From: Hericium rajendrae
Lineage: Eukaryota; Basidiomycota; Agaricomycetes; Russulales; Hericiaceae
Assembly: GCA_033439255.1 (NCBI GenBank)
Contig: CM065878.1
Location: 186,001-250,000, forward strand
Direction: 5' to 3'
Length of the DNA stretch: 64,000 bases
The notes under the pieces were generated by a model that saw only the letters and a list, made by a program, of their open reading frames with translations, searched no databases and was not told the origin of the DNA. Below are positions 10,180 through 20,759 of this stretch, in pieces. Position 1 is the stretch's first letter; each line of letters starts with the position of its first letter. The position numbers and the translations under genes were made by a program.

Positions 10180-13100
10180 ATGTCTGCCAGGCATGGTGCG
10201 GGCCTCTCCGAGGAAGACCGAGACTTTCTGGATACTGTGCCCAATGGTCTGCTTAGAGAGTACCGTGAAATGGTGAGTTCATCATCCTCTAAGTCATTGA
10301 ACACAGCTGAGCATCACAGCATCTTCCATCATCATTTGTCGAGTCAAACCCAAATGCCTTCATAGGTACTGATTGGATTAAAGTTCCACATCTTCGAGCA
10401 TGGATTCAAGCACGAGGAAATTCTCGAGAATCACCTTTCATCATTGATTCTGCACCTTCTACGCCAACACGTCATCGCTATGGATCGAAGATTCCGCAGA
10501 CTCCAATTAAACGCGAACATGAAGAGCACGGCACAATCTCCATCTCGACTCCAATTCAGCATCGAAGCACTTCGCGGACCCCCGGGCCAGTCAGAATCAA
10601 GCACGAGAGTCTTGATGACAATATTCTTGATCTCACCGTGTCACCAGCGCATTCACCTACTCGCGTCCGAGTTCATCATCAGTCAGGATGCGAGATCCTT
10701 GAGATCTTGGAGTCCGATGAAGAAGACAGTAATGATTTTTTGCCGGTCATCAATCCTGCCGTCGGGCACGATAGTGAGTCAGATGTAGCTTTGCATCAGG
10801 GTCACATTCAAACATCTGATGGCTCTTCTATAGATTCTGATTCCGAAGTCAGCAAGTCATCGGGTGAACTAGAGATATCAGATACAGATTGGGGCGAGGA
10901 TGGAATCCAGTCTCATGTCATGCGCGCGGAGATCAGGGTAACACGGCAAGTCATGGTGGAGCGCATTGAGTACTTGACAGATCTTCCATCCTGCTGGCCA
11001 GTTCCAAGAGTTCCAACGGCATATATTGTTGATTTAAGTGATCCGAAGTTCCGCATCGTCGAGTCAGATGGAAAATTACTCACTCCTGATGCGTTGATTA
11101 AGAATAAGGTATGCTACTACTTTTCATCTACATGTCCAAGCCCGATCTAATTTTTTGTTATACAGGATCAGGATTCATGGAGAGGTGGCACAGGAACGGG
11201 CGATACAAAAGTTAATGTCTTAATATTTGGTTCAGAGCCTGTCATTTGCCGCCGCTCTCGATTGCGATGCCGTGGTAGCTTCGCATGTGCGCAAGTTGAC
11301 CCAAAGTTGATGAAAGTTGAACGCTGGGAACTTGATCCGAGCAGCCGAGACGCAATTGTCGCAGCGCAGATTGAGTCACGTCAGCAAGAAGGACGTACAG
11401 CGGCACAAAGAGCACAGGCGTACGTGTATCTTGTCACTCATGGACTGATTGTTCATCACTAAATTACTGTACATCTCTCCGCTATAGGTTCTGGCAACTT
11501 ATTCGTTCAGGGAAGTGTGAAGCAGTCTCCGAAGATGGTGCGCGGCGCTGCTCGGGTGTGCCAAAGATGATACCATTCACACAGGTACGTTAAGCCGATG
11601 TGACATCTGAGTGAAGATCTAACTTGCCTGTATCTAGAGCACTTCACGCCGTGGTAAGGACTATTTTATCGGATGCTCAGGTTGGACAAGCCGGTGGAGG
11701 GATGGACATTACAGTCGCACAATCCCAGACTCGATCGATGAGAATCTACTTGTTGAGTTGTTCTGTAACGGCGCGTTCTCAGATACAAGTGTTGTGGGAG
11801 ATGCAGAGGAGGGGAGGTGTAGCCGAATCATACCTGCTCATATCGGATTGAAAGTTAAGGCCTGTGGTACGTTGCGCTATAGCGAATACTCAACGAGGTC
11901 AGCCACTAAATTTTTCAAAGCATATATGCATACAGATAGTGCTGGCCGACCGCTTTCGAGTCCGATCGTGCATCATCCTTGTCCAGCAGAGCGCACCATA
12001 TTTGTTCTGTTGAAGAGGGATCATATCAGGCCGTCGTCGTTCCAGACCATGAGATCCCGCATAACCACCCAATGCCGATGATGGTCAAGGCATCGTACGA
12101 CATGAAGGAAAAGTATCGAACATCAATCAGGGCGCATGGCGTTGTTGGGTCGACGGTTCGCACAGTTGACAATGGTGAGAAACCTCTGTACTAATTTGTG
12201 ATTCATCGAATTCGAGTTAACGCCTGCTCAAACGCCGTCATGCTCATCCTCTCGTCAACTCGAATCATGCAGCCCCGAGTACCAAGCTCATATTCAATGG
12301 GAAGACACCCGCACTCGCGCATCCTGCCATGCAGCAAAACCGGTTGAAGCGTGAACTGATCCGGAAAGAAAAGCTTCATGATAATCCCGCTGGATTGGGC
12401 ATGCTTGGTGCGTAGATTTTTTGCTATCGGTTTATCCTCTACTGAGGTCAATGCATGGTACAGGTGTTCATTTCGAATACATAAAGGATCAAGGAAGGCC
12501 CCAGGACCAGCGCTACATACACTACCTTGTGTCGAAACCTGACGGCGGCGTTCTCATCCTCACGTTCAACCCTTTCCTTGCCTCCCTCATTCATCGGGCC
12601 GAGACTATCCATGTCGATACCACCTTCAAGCGTGCCGTCGGAGATCTCAATGAGTGGGAAATTGTTATTTGGTATGCAGCCATCAATAAAAGTACGTTGC
12701 AATAGCCTTTCCCAACTCTCTGTCCGTGCTCAAGCGCATGCCAATTATGTAGCGGTTACTATTGGCCGGGTATATACGAATCGTGCCGACCGTGCCCATT
12801 ATAAAGCTCTATTCGATAAGGTTCAAGAGGTCATCCTTGACCTGACAGGACGACCACTCCGCTTCAAACGACTCTCGCGTGGTGGCACTCTGTTGTCCAT
12901 GAATGTCGACATGGAGGCAGCGCAGGTTCTTGGCGCTGGCGACTCGTTCCTTTCGACGAACGAGCCTGACTACAGTGGGATCACTACTCGTGAGCCAGAA
13001 GAGCTTGTGCAGTACTTCGTGAAACTGTGCTACGCTCACGTTAAAAGGTACGTTCAAATATGTTAGTTTTCACGGCGTTGGCTTACCGGACGTGAATTTA

Positions 13101-14571
13101 AACAGAGCGATTCACGACTTTAAATCACTCGTGACTCAGGCAGACTACAGGCGACTTATGGATTTTCCATATATCCAGTCGGAAGAAGAGCTACAAGCAT
13201 TTCAACAATTTGTACGTGATTTGGGCATCAAAAAGATACAAGGTACGTCTATCATAGCATTTCTAAAATAACTTGTTCATCAAGTCTCTTATTCTAGATT
13301 GGTGGGAACATAAACTTCAGCACCGCTGGATTCTTCCAGCAATCATGAAGCTTCGGACGCGCATCAACCATGATGACTGGGACGCAACACCGTCAACGAC
13401 TAATGTGGGTGAGAGTCAGCATCACTGGACAAATCAACATACCGGAACGAGCCTCTCGCTACTTGAAGCTATTCTTTCGTAGGTGATATTATCTGTAGAG
13501 TCATGCTCGACACTAATTGTTTGATTAATCCAGGGCTAGGACTCTTGATGAGAAAGTAGCTGCTGAAATACAAGCTAGCTTGAAGGCCGGCACCCTCACA
13601 AACTCGCAGAACGAGTTTTACCATCGCCTGGTGCGCAGCGTCAAACGGCAGACAACGTCAGCGCAGAAGTCACGGCACGCAGCAAAGCAGAACGACAAGC
13701 TTGCACAACTTCGCGAACAGATTGAAGATGAAAAAGAGGCTCGGAAGGTGTCATTACAGCGCCAGAAGACCCTTCAAGAGCAACTTGGGGCTTCGCAGGG
13801 CAAGCCCAGGTCAAAGCGCACATCCCGAACGGTCCAGCGCACAGCCACGAAAGCAAACAACGAAACGACATTCAATGCTGTAAGCTCGTCTGGTCGTGTC
13901 GAGAGCCCCTTGAAAGGGAAGGCGAAGGCTCGTCGGAATGCTTCGAGCCCATACCCCCGTACTAGTGAGACGCTCTATGTTACTTACTCTTTTAAATCCC
14001 TTACTGAAGTCACCCGGCACCCATTGTACAGCTGCGCCATCGCTAATTGAAGGCCCGAGTACCAAGGCCCGATCAGCAAGTGCTGTTGCAAGGCCGCAAG
14101 ACCGCATTTCGCCTGATGCGCCCCTCCTAGGTGGCACCGCAGTGCTCGGCACTCTCGGCGAATCGTGTTCGACGGCGGCGGAAAGCGTTCCAGGTCCCGC
14201 ATTGGGTGGTTCACTTGATGACTCGTATGAGTGCGTCGTACCATTGATCATCTCATTGCTCTACTCTAATCTGAGAGGTCGTTATCTCTGTCAGAATGGA
14301 TTGTGATCCAGGGCCCCTTGCATTTCAGTACGAGGACAACCAAGTACTCGATGCACATAACAACTTTGACCCTCGAGCACTCGACAATGGTACCCATGAC
14401 TTTGACTTTGCTATAGATTTCCCAGACATCCCCCCCTTTCAAGTTCCCGGTGCCGCGGAGCCACAGCTAGGCCATCATGACTTCACTGGAAACACACTTT
14501 CGGACGACTTACGCGACTTTGCTATCATGGATAGTTTCTTAGATCACACCGGCGGACGTGACTTTTTCTAA
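10180..14571 (+). CDS. MULE transposase
   Basis: Cuts and pastes the surrounding element; acts in the nucleus. The gene has about ten exons split by short GT-AG introns (clear ones follow 11108, 11417, 11585, 13048 and 13242). Order: acidic serine-rich N-terminal region (ESDEEDSND near 10705), cysteine-containing middle with YFIGCSGW (11662), then a DDE core: HVDTTFK (12610, first D), NVDMEAAQ (12904, second D) followed by CYAHVKR (13029), and NVGESQHHW (13405, E). A lysine/arginine helix and an acidic tail ending GGRDFF follow. The start 10180 is the first ATG after the TIR; the first intron's phase is uncertain. No disabling stop is needed in the core, so it may be functional. Confidence 0.8.
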
Positions 14572-14748
14572 GTTTGGACTTCTACCCATTTCTTGTTTCG
14601 ACTCACGTTCTCCAGTTCACGCATTCCTATTATCTTTTAATCTACAGTTCTCGTCTATAATTCCTTTCGTAGTCTACAGTGCCCCGCTAACCGCGTAATG
14701 TCAACATCATCATCGTGACTTACTTGATCCCGAGTCTGCCCGACCGAA

Positions 14749-14867
14749 TTCCAAGCGACTGTGTCGCAGATCGCACCACTGTGTCGCAGAAGTTTGACTG
14801 TGTCGCGGTTGAGTGTGGGTGTGGCTGTCAGGTACGAGTGTGACTGTGTCGCGTTATGTTAGTCCTC
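14749..14867. repeat. MULE right TIR
   Basis: Inverted copy of 9873-9990; ends TTAGTCCTC just before the second TCCACGGCC. Confidence 0.85.
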
Positions 14868-14876
14868 TCCACGGCC

Positions 14877-15640
14877 CTGCACGTTCGCTCCATGCTCTGC
14901 CTCACGCCCCGCACCGGCTCGCGCCCGCAACACGCAAGTCCTGCGCGCGCACGCAAACCCCGCGCTCTCAAGACCCCCGCGGCCGCGTGCCCTACGCCTC
15001 GTATGTGCGCGCAACGCCTCGCGCTCGCACTCCACATCCATGGCCGCCTGCCCAACATCCCGGCCGCATGCGCAACCCTCCCGCCCACATACACCACGCC
15101 GCGCACGCGCGCAAGACCGCTCAACGTCCCGCGCGCTTGCACGGACGCCGGCGCATGGCCTCGCCTGCGCACATCCGTCCGTCCGCGCACGAGCATGCCC
15201 CCGCACTACTCCGTCTCACGGCAGCCCGCGCGCGATGTCACGCATCTGCGCCCAATCCCCGCGCCTTGTGCGTCTAGCCCCCGCCTCCGCCCCGCACACA
15301 GCGCGGTCTCAGCACGCATGCCGCAGGGCCCCGCACGCGTGCCCCACGCCCCGCCTGCGCGCCCCACGGTCCTGTGTGAGCGCCCGCGCGCTCCAAGCCC
15401 CGCCCGCCCGCCCGCCCGCGCAATGCCTCCCCCCCCCGACACGTGCGCATGTGCGCTCAACGCCTCCCCGCACACAAGTCCAATGCCCTGCACGCGTGTG
15501 CGATGCTCCGCACCGGTGCCTCACACCTCGTGCTCACGCGTGCCACACGCGCCCGCTCTCCGTGTGTTTGCGCGCCACGCCCCGCCCATGCGCGCCGTGC
15601 GCCTTCGCCTTCGCGCGCCCTCTGCGCCTGCGGGCTCAAC
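14877..15640. repeat. GC-rich low-complexity array of N1, right part
   Basis: About 760 bases of CGCGC/CCCGC repeats with CACGC and GCCCGC units. Open frames of 90-266 codons occur on both strands in every phase, as expected for a stop-poor GC array, so none is called as a gene. Confidence 0.7.
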
Positions 15641-15644
15641 AAGT

Positions 15645-15666
15645 GCTGGCGCTTAACGGCACCAGC
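15645..15666. repeat. Hairpin at far end of the N1 array
   Basis: GCTGGCGC-TTAACG-GCACCAGC, an 8-base stem with one mismatch. It takes the position that hairpin A takes in the two N2 arrays but differs in sequence. Confidence 0.5.
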
Positions 15667-15714
15667 GTCCGCGCCGATGCTCGATATAGTTATATTTAGA
15701 ATTTTTTGACTTGT

Positions 15715-16065
15715 GTACCTAGTTATGACTCAGATAATATAAGTGAATTTGACTACCTTTGGTGTGAACTATATTATATGTATACTCTAGATAATGGGTA
15801 TAGTTTGTGTGTATCTCATAGATGTCATAGAATATAGCTTACACATACAATGCAATATAGTGAATATAGGCTACATAGGCTCTATAGCAAGTAGAAACAT
15901 GTCTATAGCTTTCATAGCTGTGCTCACTAGCTATATAGACCTACATAGATGGCATAAATGGCTATATAAGCTATATAGCTACTATAGAGCTATATATCTG
16001 TATAAGTTATGTATATAGCTTCTCATAGCTTAGATAAGTGTGGCTGATAGCTATATAAATTTGGG
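15715..16065. repeat. N1 right subterminal repeats
   Basis: AT-rich segment with many TAGCTATA/CTATAGC units in both orientations, mirroring 8116-8340. Confidence 0.6.
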
Positions 16066-16077
16066 ATTTTTCAGATG

Positions 16078-16590
16078 TGGCGAGCGCTGTCTTCGTGGGC
16101 ACGCGATGCATTTGCGGGGGTCCAAAACGCGCCGGTCTTCACCGGACCACCAGACTGGTGGGTAGAGTTGCGGGGACTTGCGAAGGGACGGGACTGGGGG
16201 CGTGGTGCTGATTAGCACTGGTCATGTCATCTGCGCGGACTCCACGGTGGTCCCCGGGCTCGTTGGCGGGCATATATGGGCGTGTGATGGGGCGGAGCGG
16301 GGCGGGCATGTTGTTCAATGTCTCGGCATGCGTATGCGATGCAAGAGGGGTGGGGTGCTTACCCGAGGTACGTGTCCTCCCTGCATGTTGCTCGCGGTGT
16401 GCTCACCTCCGTACGTGGCCCAAGGCCGCTCTGCGACTCGTTCTCCACGGCGATGGGATATGTTGCATGACAGCATAATGTGCACGAGTCGTTGGGTCGG
16501 GGGAGAGGTTTTGGACGCGGGATAGGTCGTGCGGGGTGCAGGATATGGGTGAATTATGATAAATGCCTAGCTACTATTACATGCAAGAAA
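16078..16590. other. Intergenic region left of A2
   Basis: No convincing gene; short frames only. The sequence is GC-rich and non-repetitive and contains the 3' flank of A2. Confidence 0.35.
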
Positions 16591-17629
16591 TTAATCAACC
16601 CTGGAGTGACCGGCGGCTTTGCGCATCGGCCGCTTCGGTATACCGAACACGGGGGGCGGGGCTGGCCTCCGCAGTGCAGCAAGTGGTCGAAGACCCTCTC
16701 GGACCAATGAGCGGTCGACCGGCGTGTTGTCCGGCATGCGCGCGGAGACTCCGCGCGGTGCCGGAACAACGCGCAAAGGCTGGGGCAGCCGCCCTCCAGA
16801 ACTCATCATTGCAGGTCGCTGCCGCCGCGCGGAGGCATGAGATTGATGTCCCATGTCGACATCCGGAGGCGTGCGACCCACAGCAGGCTGGTCCGGCTGG
16901 TCTGAGCGGTGCAATGTCAGTATAAAAGCAATGACAGAAGAGTTGAGGAGGGATACGTACTACTGGTAGTGCGATGCCCTTCATATTGCAGAGACTCCGG
17001 CGACTCTGCAAACAACCCGCGCCAGGCATCAGTGTTGATGGGGCCTGCGAGCGTGAGCTCCGGAGGAGGGAGGGTATAGGCGGAGGGGGTGGGATCATAT
17101 ATTGGATGGACCAGGTCTTCTGGAAGGTAAAAGATGGGGAAAGATGCGTCAGAGATCTGTACTGTGATGGACATCAGCTGACGCATTTGTTCATGACAAT
17201 CAGGAACGCACCATCCTCCCACCAGCGATGACCACAGAACTGCTCCGACCTTGCCATCCAGTATGACGGACTGAGACCATCGATATACGTGTAATCGGAG
17301 AGCGCGTGGAGATCGATGTTCTCGGGCCGCATGGACGAGAGGACTCGCATGGTGTTGCGCATGAACGAGGGGACGGGGACTAGTGCGGTCTCCTCGGACA
17401 CGTTGGCCATGCTCGCTCGAATGGCATCGGCATGCTCCTACAAAGCACTGCATAGAAGCGGAGATGGTAGCCGAGGGTGACACACCAAACACTGGATGAA
17501 TCCATGCACCCAGGCGACACGCATGCCCGGAGGCATCAACGGGGATGTTGCCCTTGCAGCAACAAGACCAAGACCGACCGAGTCACAAGCAGCGGAGTAC
17601 GCTGCATTGAGGTCTGCAATGGAAGACAT
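16591..17629 (-). CDS. A2: hypothetical protein of the divergent gene-pair family
   Basis: Function not recognised. Exons 17629-17486, 17437-17212, 17161-16961 and 16901-16591 join in frame (882 bases, 293 residues). Exon 1 is 48 codons, beginning MSSIADLN with V18-G19 as in A1 and A3. Exon 2 ends RWWED; exon 3 has a Y-LPEDLVHPIYDP segment comparable with the S-TPDSLVDWF start of A1 exon 3. The C-terminus is basic and proline/arginine rich (RPAPPPVFGIPKR), possibly a nuclear localisation-like tail. D starts 353 bases away on the other strand. No stop or frameshift is needed, so this copy looks intact. The third donor could be placed a few bases away; the final join is the one that keeps the frame. 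Confidence 0.72.
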
Positions 17630-17982
17630 GATAAAGCTAGGATGAGCGATGATTGAAAACAGAGACCGCAGGTTAATAGTGACTGAGGAAGGCAATGATG
17701 TGGGGGGAGGGAAGGAGACCGAGCGCGGACTTTGATGCTGCTTTGTTTGTCACGTGTTGCGCATTTCATCATCACAAAAATGATGTCACATCGTGCTGAT
17801 GTAATCCGGTTCTGACCGTCCGGTCCTAGTCAAGTCGGTCCGGCCGGACCAGCCCGGTTACCTGGATCTTATGTCATCTAACCTTAACCTGACTCAAAAC
17901 TGACTTTGTCTCAAACCCGAATCAAAGGGCAGGCATTCCGTGGCATGCAGCAACTCCCGGTCGGAGATGGAATGACTTTGCG

Positions 17983-19663
17983 ATGCATGGTCTGTCGTCT
18001 GTGAGTGTTAGGGAGGCCCATCGTGTGGAATGTCCTTGTCCAATGCCCTGCCACACTACCGCTTCTCGCTCTTCCACAAGCGTAACGTTCAACTGGACGA
18101 CTCTCCGGGCCACTGTTGAGAGTATGGAATATCGGATTGGAAGAGATCTTGACGATGTGGCAGATGCGGGGATGGTAGACAGGCCGTGGTGCCTCGCTCG
18201 CATTTGCAGTGACGCAGTAAGTGTCTATGCTATCTTCCAGCTACGTACACCCTGACGCGCATCGCAGGTCGTCATCGAAAAGGCGATTGCAGAAGTCAAG
18301 CGCCTCGAAGCTAGCACTCGGATTGACCGTCCCTCAGGTGGGAAATGCATCTTGGAGAGTTTCCCCCCTTTGCTCATCAAGGTTGCGGAGTGGTACAAGA
18401 CTTGTTATGGTGGAGGCAGTGGGGTGATGCTAGCACCTGATGGAACCATTGTAGAGTCACTCCTACGGGCAATGGAGAGGTTCCGGATGTCGAGGGGAGG
18501 GATCAGACCGACGACAATGTTGGAGGGAGGACAAAGTAATGACTTTGTTGTATGTTCCTTGTTCTGCACTGATTTCAGATTTAGGCCCTGCAGCTCCAGA
18601 CAAGCGTCAGCATGGGGATAAGGAGGGCCTAATTGCAGTGGAGGATAAGCTGGGCAATGAGGATAATGGATCAACTTGCAAAGGTGTGTTGTCTCATAGT
18701 AATCTTGTATTGCACATTAACAGCTGTTGTGTAGGAAGTCCGCAGGTCATCGGGAGTGGAGACGTGTTAATGCCGACGATGCCTATAGTACCGGCAAAGA
18801 GGCGGAATTGTGAACCTGCACTCCAACGACCGCCGCCGCCCAGTGCGATCACTGGCAGAGCATTCCACGGGCCAATCGTCCAGAGTCGTTATCTCCAGGC
18901 TAGCAGTCCGAGCTCTCTGCCGCACGACAACATCGATCCGAAGACCGCCCCGGGAAAAGGTTAGTTCATGTATCATTTCCGTTGCATGATCTCATCGGTT
19001 TCAGATGTACCTATGGTGTGGATCCAGGCCAAGGCCCAATCTTTAGTACAACTTCAGACGCGGACCGACAAAGACCGAACTGGTGCGGGTAGCCGAGCTT
19101 CTCAGGAGTGCCAGTCGGCACCTGGTCCATCTAGCGTAGGGACGACCACTCTGGAGCTCAGCCGGTACGAAAGAGGCAACGTCGCAGCTTCTTATGGCCA
19201 AACCGGCTTGGTTAACATGAATATGCTGCATGACATTGACCAGCACATCAAAGGGCTGCATAAGAATGTTGATCATGTGTCCATGCAATTGGAGAAAGGC
19301 CTTCAGCGGTATTCCCTAGCTGCAGAGCAGGGCAACGTCATCCTCAATCGCATAGCTTCTCTGGAGCAGAGTGTGACGGTGATGAGACAGGAGCTGAAGG
19401 AGGGTATGAAGGATTTGGAGGACAAGCTCGACGATGTCTCTCGACAGGTTGCCGACTTAGAGTGTGAAGTCCCTGGTTTGTCCGACGCTCTCTCGACTCT
19501 TCGGCAGGACCATGATGACCTGTCTGAAGAGGTCCAACATCGGTTTGACACAGTCGCAGACCAATTCAGCTGGGTCAACACTCATATGCCCCTTCCTACT
19601 GACGAGTTTTCGACGGACTCAGAATTGGGAGAATCCTCTGATAGCAACGTTGGAGATAAGTAG
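17983..19663 (+). CDS. D: long C-terminal coiled-coil protein, divergent partner of A2
   Basis: Function not recognised. Exons 17983-18216, 18268-18535, 18579-18683, 18735-18959 and 19005-19663 join in frame (1,491 bases, 496 residues). Residues 79-170 form a compact helical region (FPPLLIKVAEWYKTCY; TIVESLLRAMERF). The middle is disordered and proline/serine rich (QRPPPPSAITG). From about residue 340 to 470 there is a long coiled coil with heptads (IASLEQSVTVMRQELKEGMK; LDDVSRQVADLE). The tail is acidic. Introns are 43-51 bases; the second donor is GTAATG. It occupies the place of E1/E3 opposite an A-type gene; the last exon of A3 encodes a similar coiled coil. Coiled coils in a divergent pair suggest protein-protein pairing, which is inference. 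Confidence 0.75.
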
Positions 19664-20257
19664 TTCATATCATTGATCTGTGCATTCTTTTTGTGTCTGT
19701 CCATGAGTCCGAATCTGCTGTATTCCAAATTTCTGTACCAGTCCGAATCTATTTTTTCATTCCCAGTCCGGAAATTTGTCAAGAGCTGAAGCATTGGAAT
19801 TTGAATCCGGTACTCCAATAATCCGATGTTTCAGCCCTCTGGTAGTCTGGTAGTCTGGATTACCGGTAATCCAGTCATCCGGTGAACTAAGAGTCCGGTA
19901 AAGTGAGAATCCGAGTCCGAATAATACAAGTCCGAATCCGAGTCCGAGTCCGAGTCCGAATGTGCATGCAGTGGTCCGAGACCGGGCTGGTGAATCCGGA
20001 CAGGGACGAGGCCAGTTGAGCTGGGCCGTAGTTTGCGAGGCATTAAATATGGGTGACCGAGCTGCACCGTAAACTGCGGTACATATCTATGCAAGCCGAC
20101 CCGTAACCTACGGTCTATTCCCAAATCCAGCTGGTTCGTGGCTTACGGACCAAAAACGGTGATTCCAGCTGGCTTTGACCAGTCCGTAACTTACGGCCTT
20201 AGGCCACTTTTGTCTGGCCCGTAGGTTGCGGCGAAAGTCACACCATTGACTGGTGCT
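19664..20257. repeat. AGTCCGAATC-rich repeat region, inverted copy at 40321-40700
   Basis: Downstream of D lies a region of degenerate (A)GTCCGA(A)TCC units. The segment 19860-20205 is the inverted counterpart of 40321-40690, sharing for example GTGCATGCAGTGGTCCGAGACC and GGCATTAAATATGGGTGACC in part. The copy here keeps CpG; the copy at 40.5 kb has TG or CA at most of those sites. The break between the copies at GGCCTTAGGCCAC coincides with the end of N3 in the other copy. Confidence 0.75.
20067..20231. promoter_or_regulatory. Cluster of five CCGTAA(n)TTACGG-like palindromes
   Basis: Five 13-14 base near-palindromes at 20067-20079, 20101-20113, 20136-20149, 20184-20196 and 20219-20231 follow CCGTA(A/G)(n)(C/T)T(T/A/G)(A/G)CGG. 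They recur in diverged flanks, as binding-site clusters or subterminal transposase sites do. Four survive in the 40.4 kb copy with the CpGs mutated. Role unknown. Confidence 0.45.
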
Positions 20258-20602
20258 ACCCTATCTACCCCTCCATCATGTTTCATTCCCATCATGCGCA
20301 GTACGATGCTGCGCAATGCACAGTTACTACCATCATCTTAGATATGACTCATAGCTGTGCATCCTCCTGTATTTAACCGGTTAAGCTGAGTCCCTTAGAC
20401 CTCAGCTTAACCACTTTGCAACTCTATAGGATTCACCTCCTGTCAGTCGCCAGTGCCCTTTAAGTCCCTCCGCCTTGTGCTTCCCTCTCTCAATCACTCT
20501 CGACTCTCTTCATCATTGATTGCCTCTTGAGCAGGTCAGCCTTTGTTTTTTGCATGTAGACTGAGCCCCTACTCAGTCACTACAGGACGTCAGTCCTTAG
20601 CA
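20258..20602 (+). repeat. 5' LTR, truncated
   Basis: Matches the last two-thirds of the 3' LTR (34263-34616), including GTATTTAACCGGTT and the end CAGTCCTTAGCA. The first ~160 bases, including the TGTTAAGAAC end, are missing and replaced by the CCGTAA-palindrome region. Confidence 0.85.
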
Positions 20603-20759
20603 CTTGGTTAAGCTCTCCTATCACTCACCCTACACAAACCGGTCTACAGTCTCGACAACAGACTGCCACCATTCCATCCACCATCAAGAATCTTCTGTGA
20701 AGATCTTTAGGGTCTACTCCACATACCGGAGTCACCCCCCTCACCAAACACCACCATTG

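Larger units (their letters stand above)
9873..14867 (+). mobile_element. Complete MULE (Mutator-like) DNA transposon, 4,995 bp
   Basis: The ends form long inverted repeats: left 9873-9990 and right 14749-14867, starting GAGGAC(C/T)AAC and containing GCGACACAGTC several times each. The flanks carry a perfect 9-base duplication TCCACGGCC at 9864-9872 and 14868-14876. Nine-base duplications and long TIRs are hallmarks of MULEs (family knowledge). The internal gene has the MULE D-D-E pattern. Both TIRs keep most CpG sites, so the insertion looks fairly recent. It lies inside the GC array of N1, so it is younger than N1. Confidence 0.9.
8098..16077. mobile_element. N1: non-autonomous TIR element (CACTA-like), host of a nested MULE
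   Basis: Left end CATCTGAGAAAATCC (8098-8112) is the inverted counterpart of the right end (minus-strand CATCTGAAAAATCC, 16077-16064). Flanking bases are TG on both sides (8096-8097 and 16078-16079), a possible 2-base target duplication. The inner flanks are AT-rich subterminal repeats of the GCTATAG type on both sides. The interior is a GC-rich array headed by a hairpin. Without the nested MULE and its extra target copy the element is about 2.98 kb. N2 (28368-32102) and the right end of N3 (40318) have related termini CATC(A/T)GGAAAAA. A CA start, about 2-base duplication and dense subterminal repeats resemble CACTA/CMC elements; this class is inferred, as no transposase is present. Confidence 0.65.

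Noticed and set aside
14813-15699. Arg/Ala/Pro-rich frames of 150-266 codons
   Set aside because: Same GC-array artefact, overlapping in three phases and both strands.
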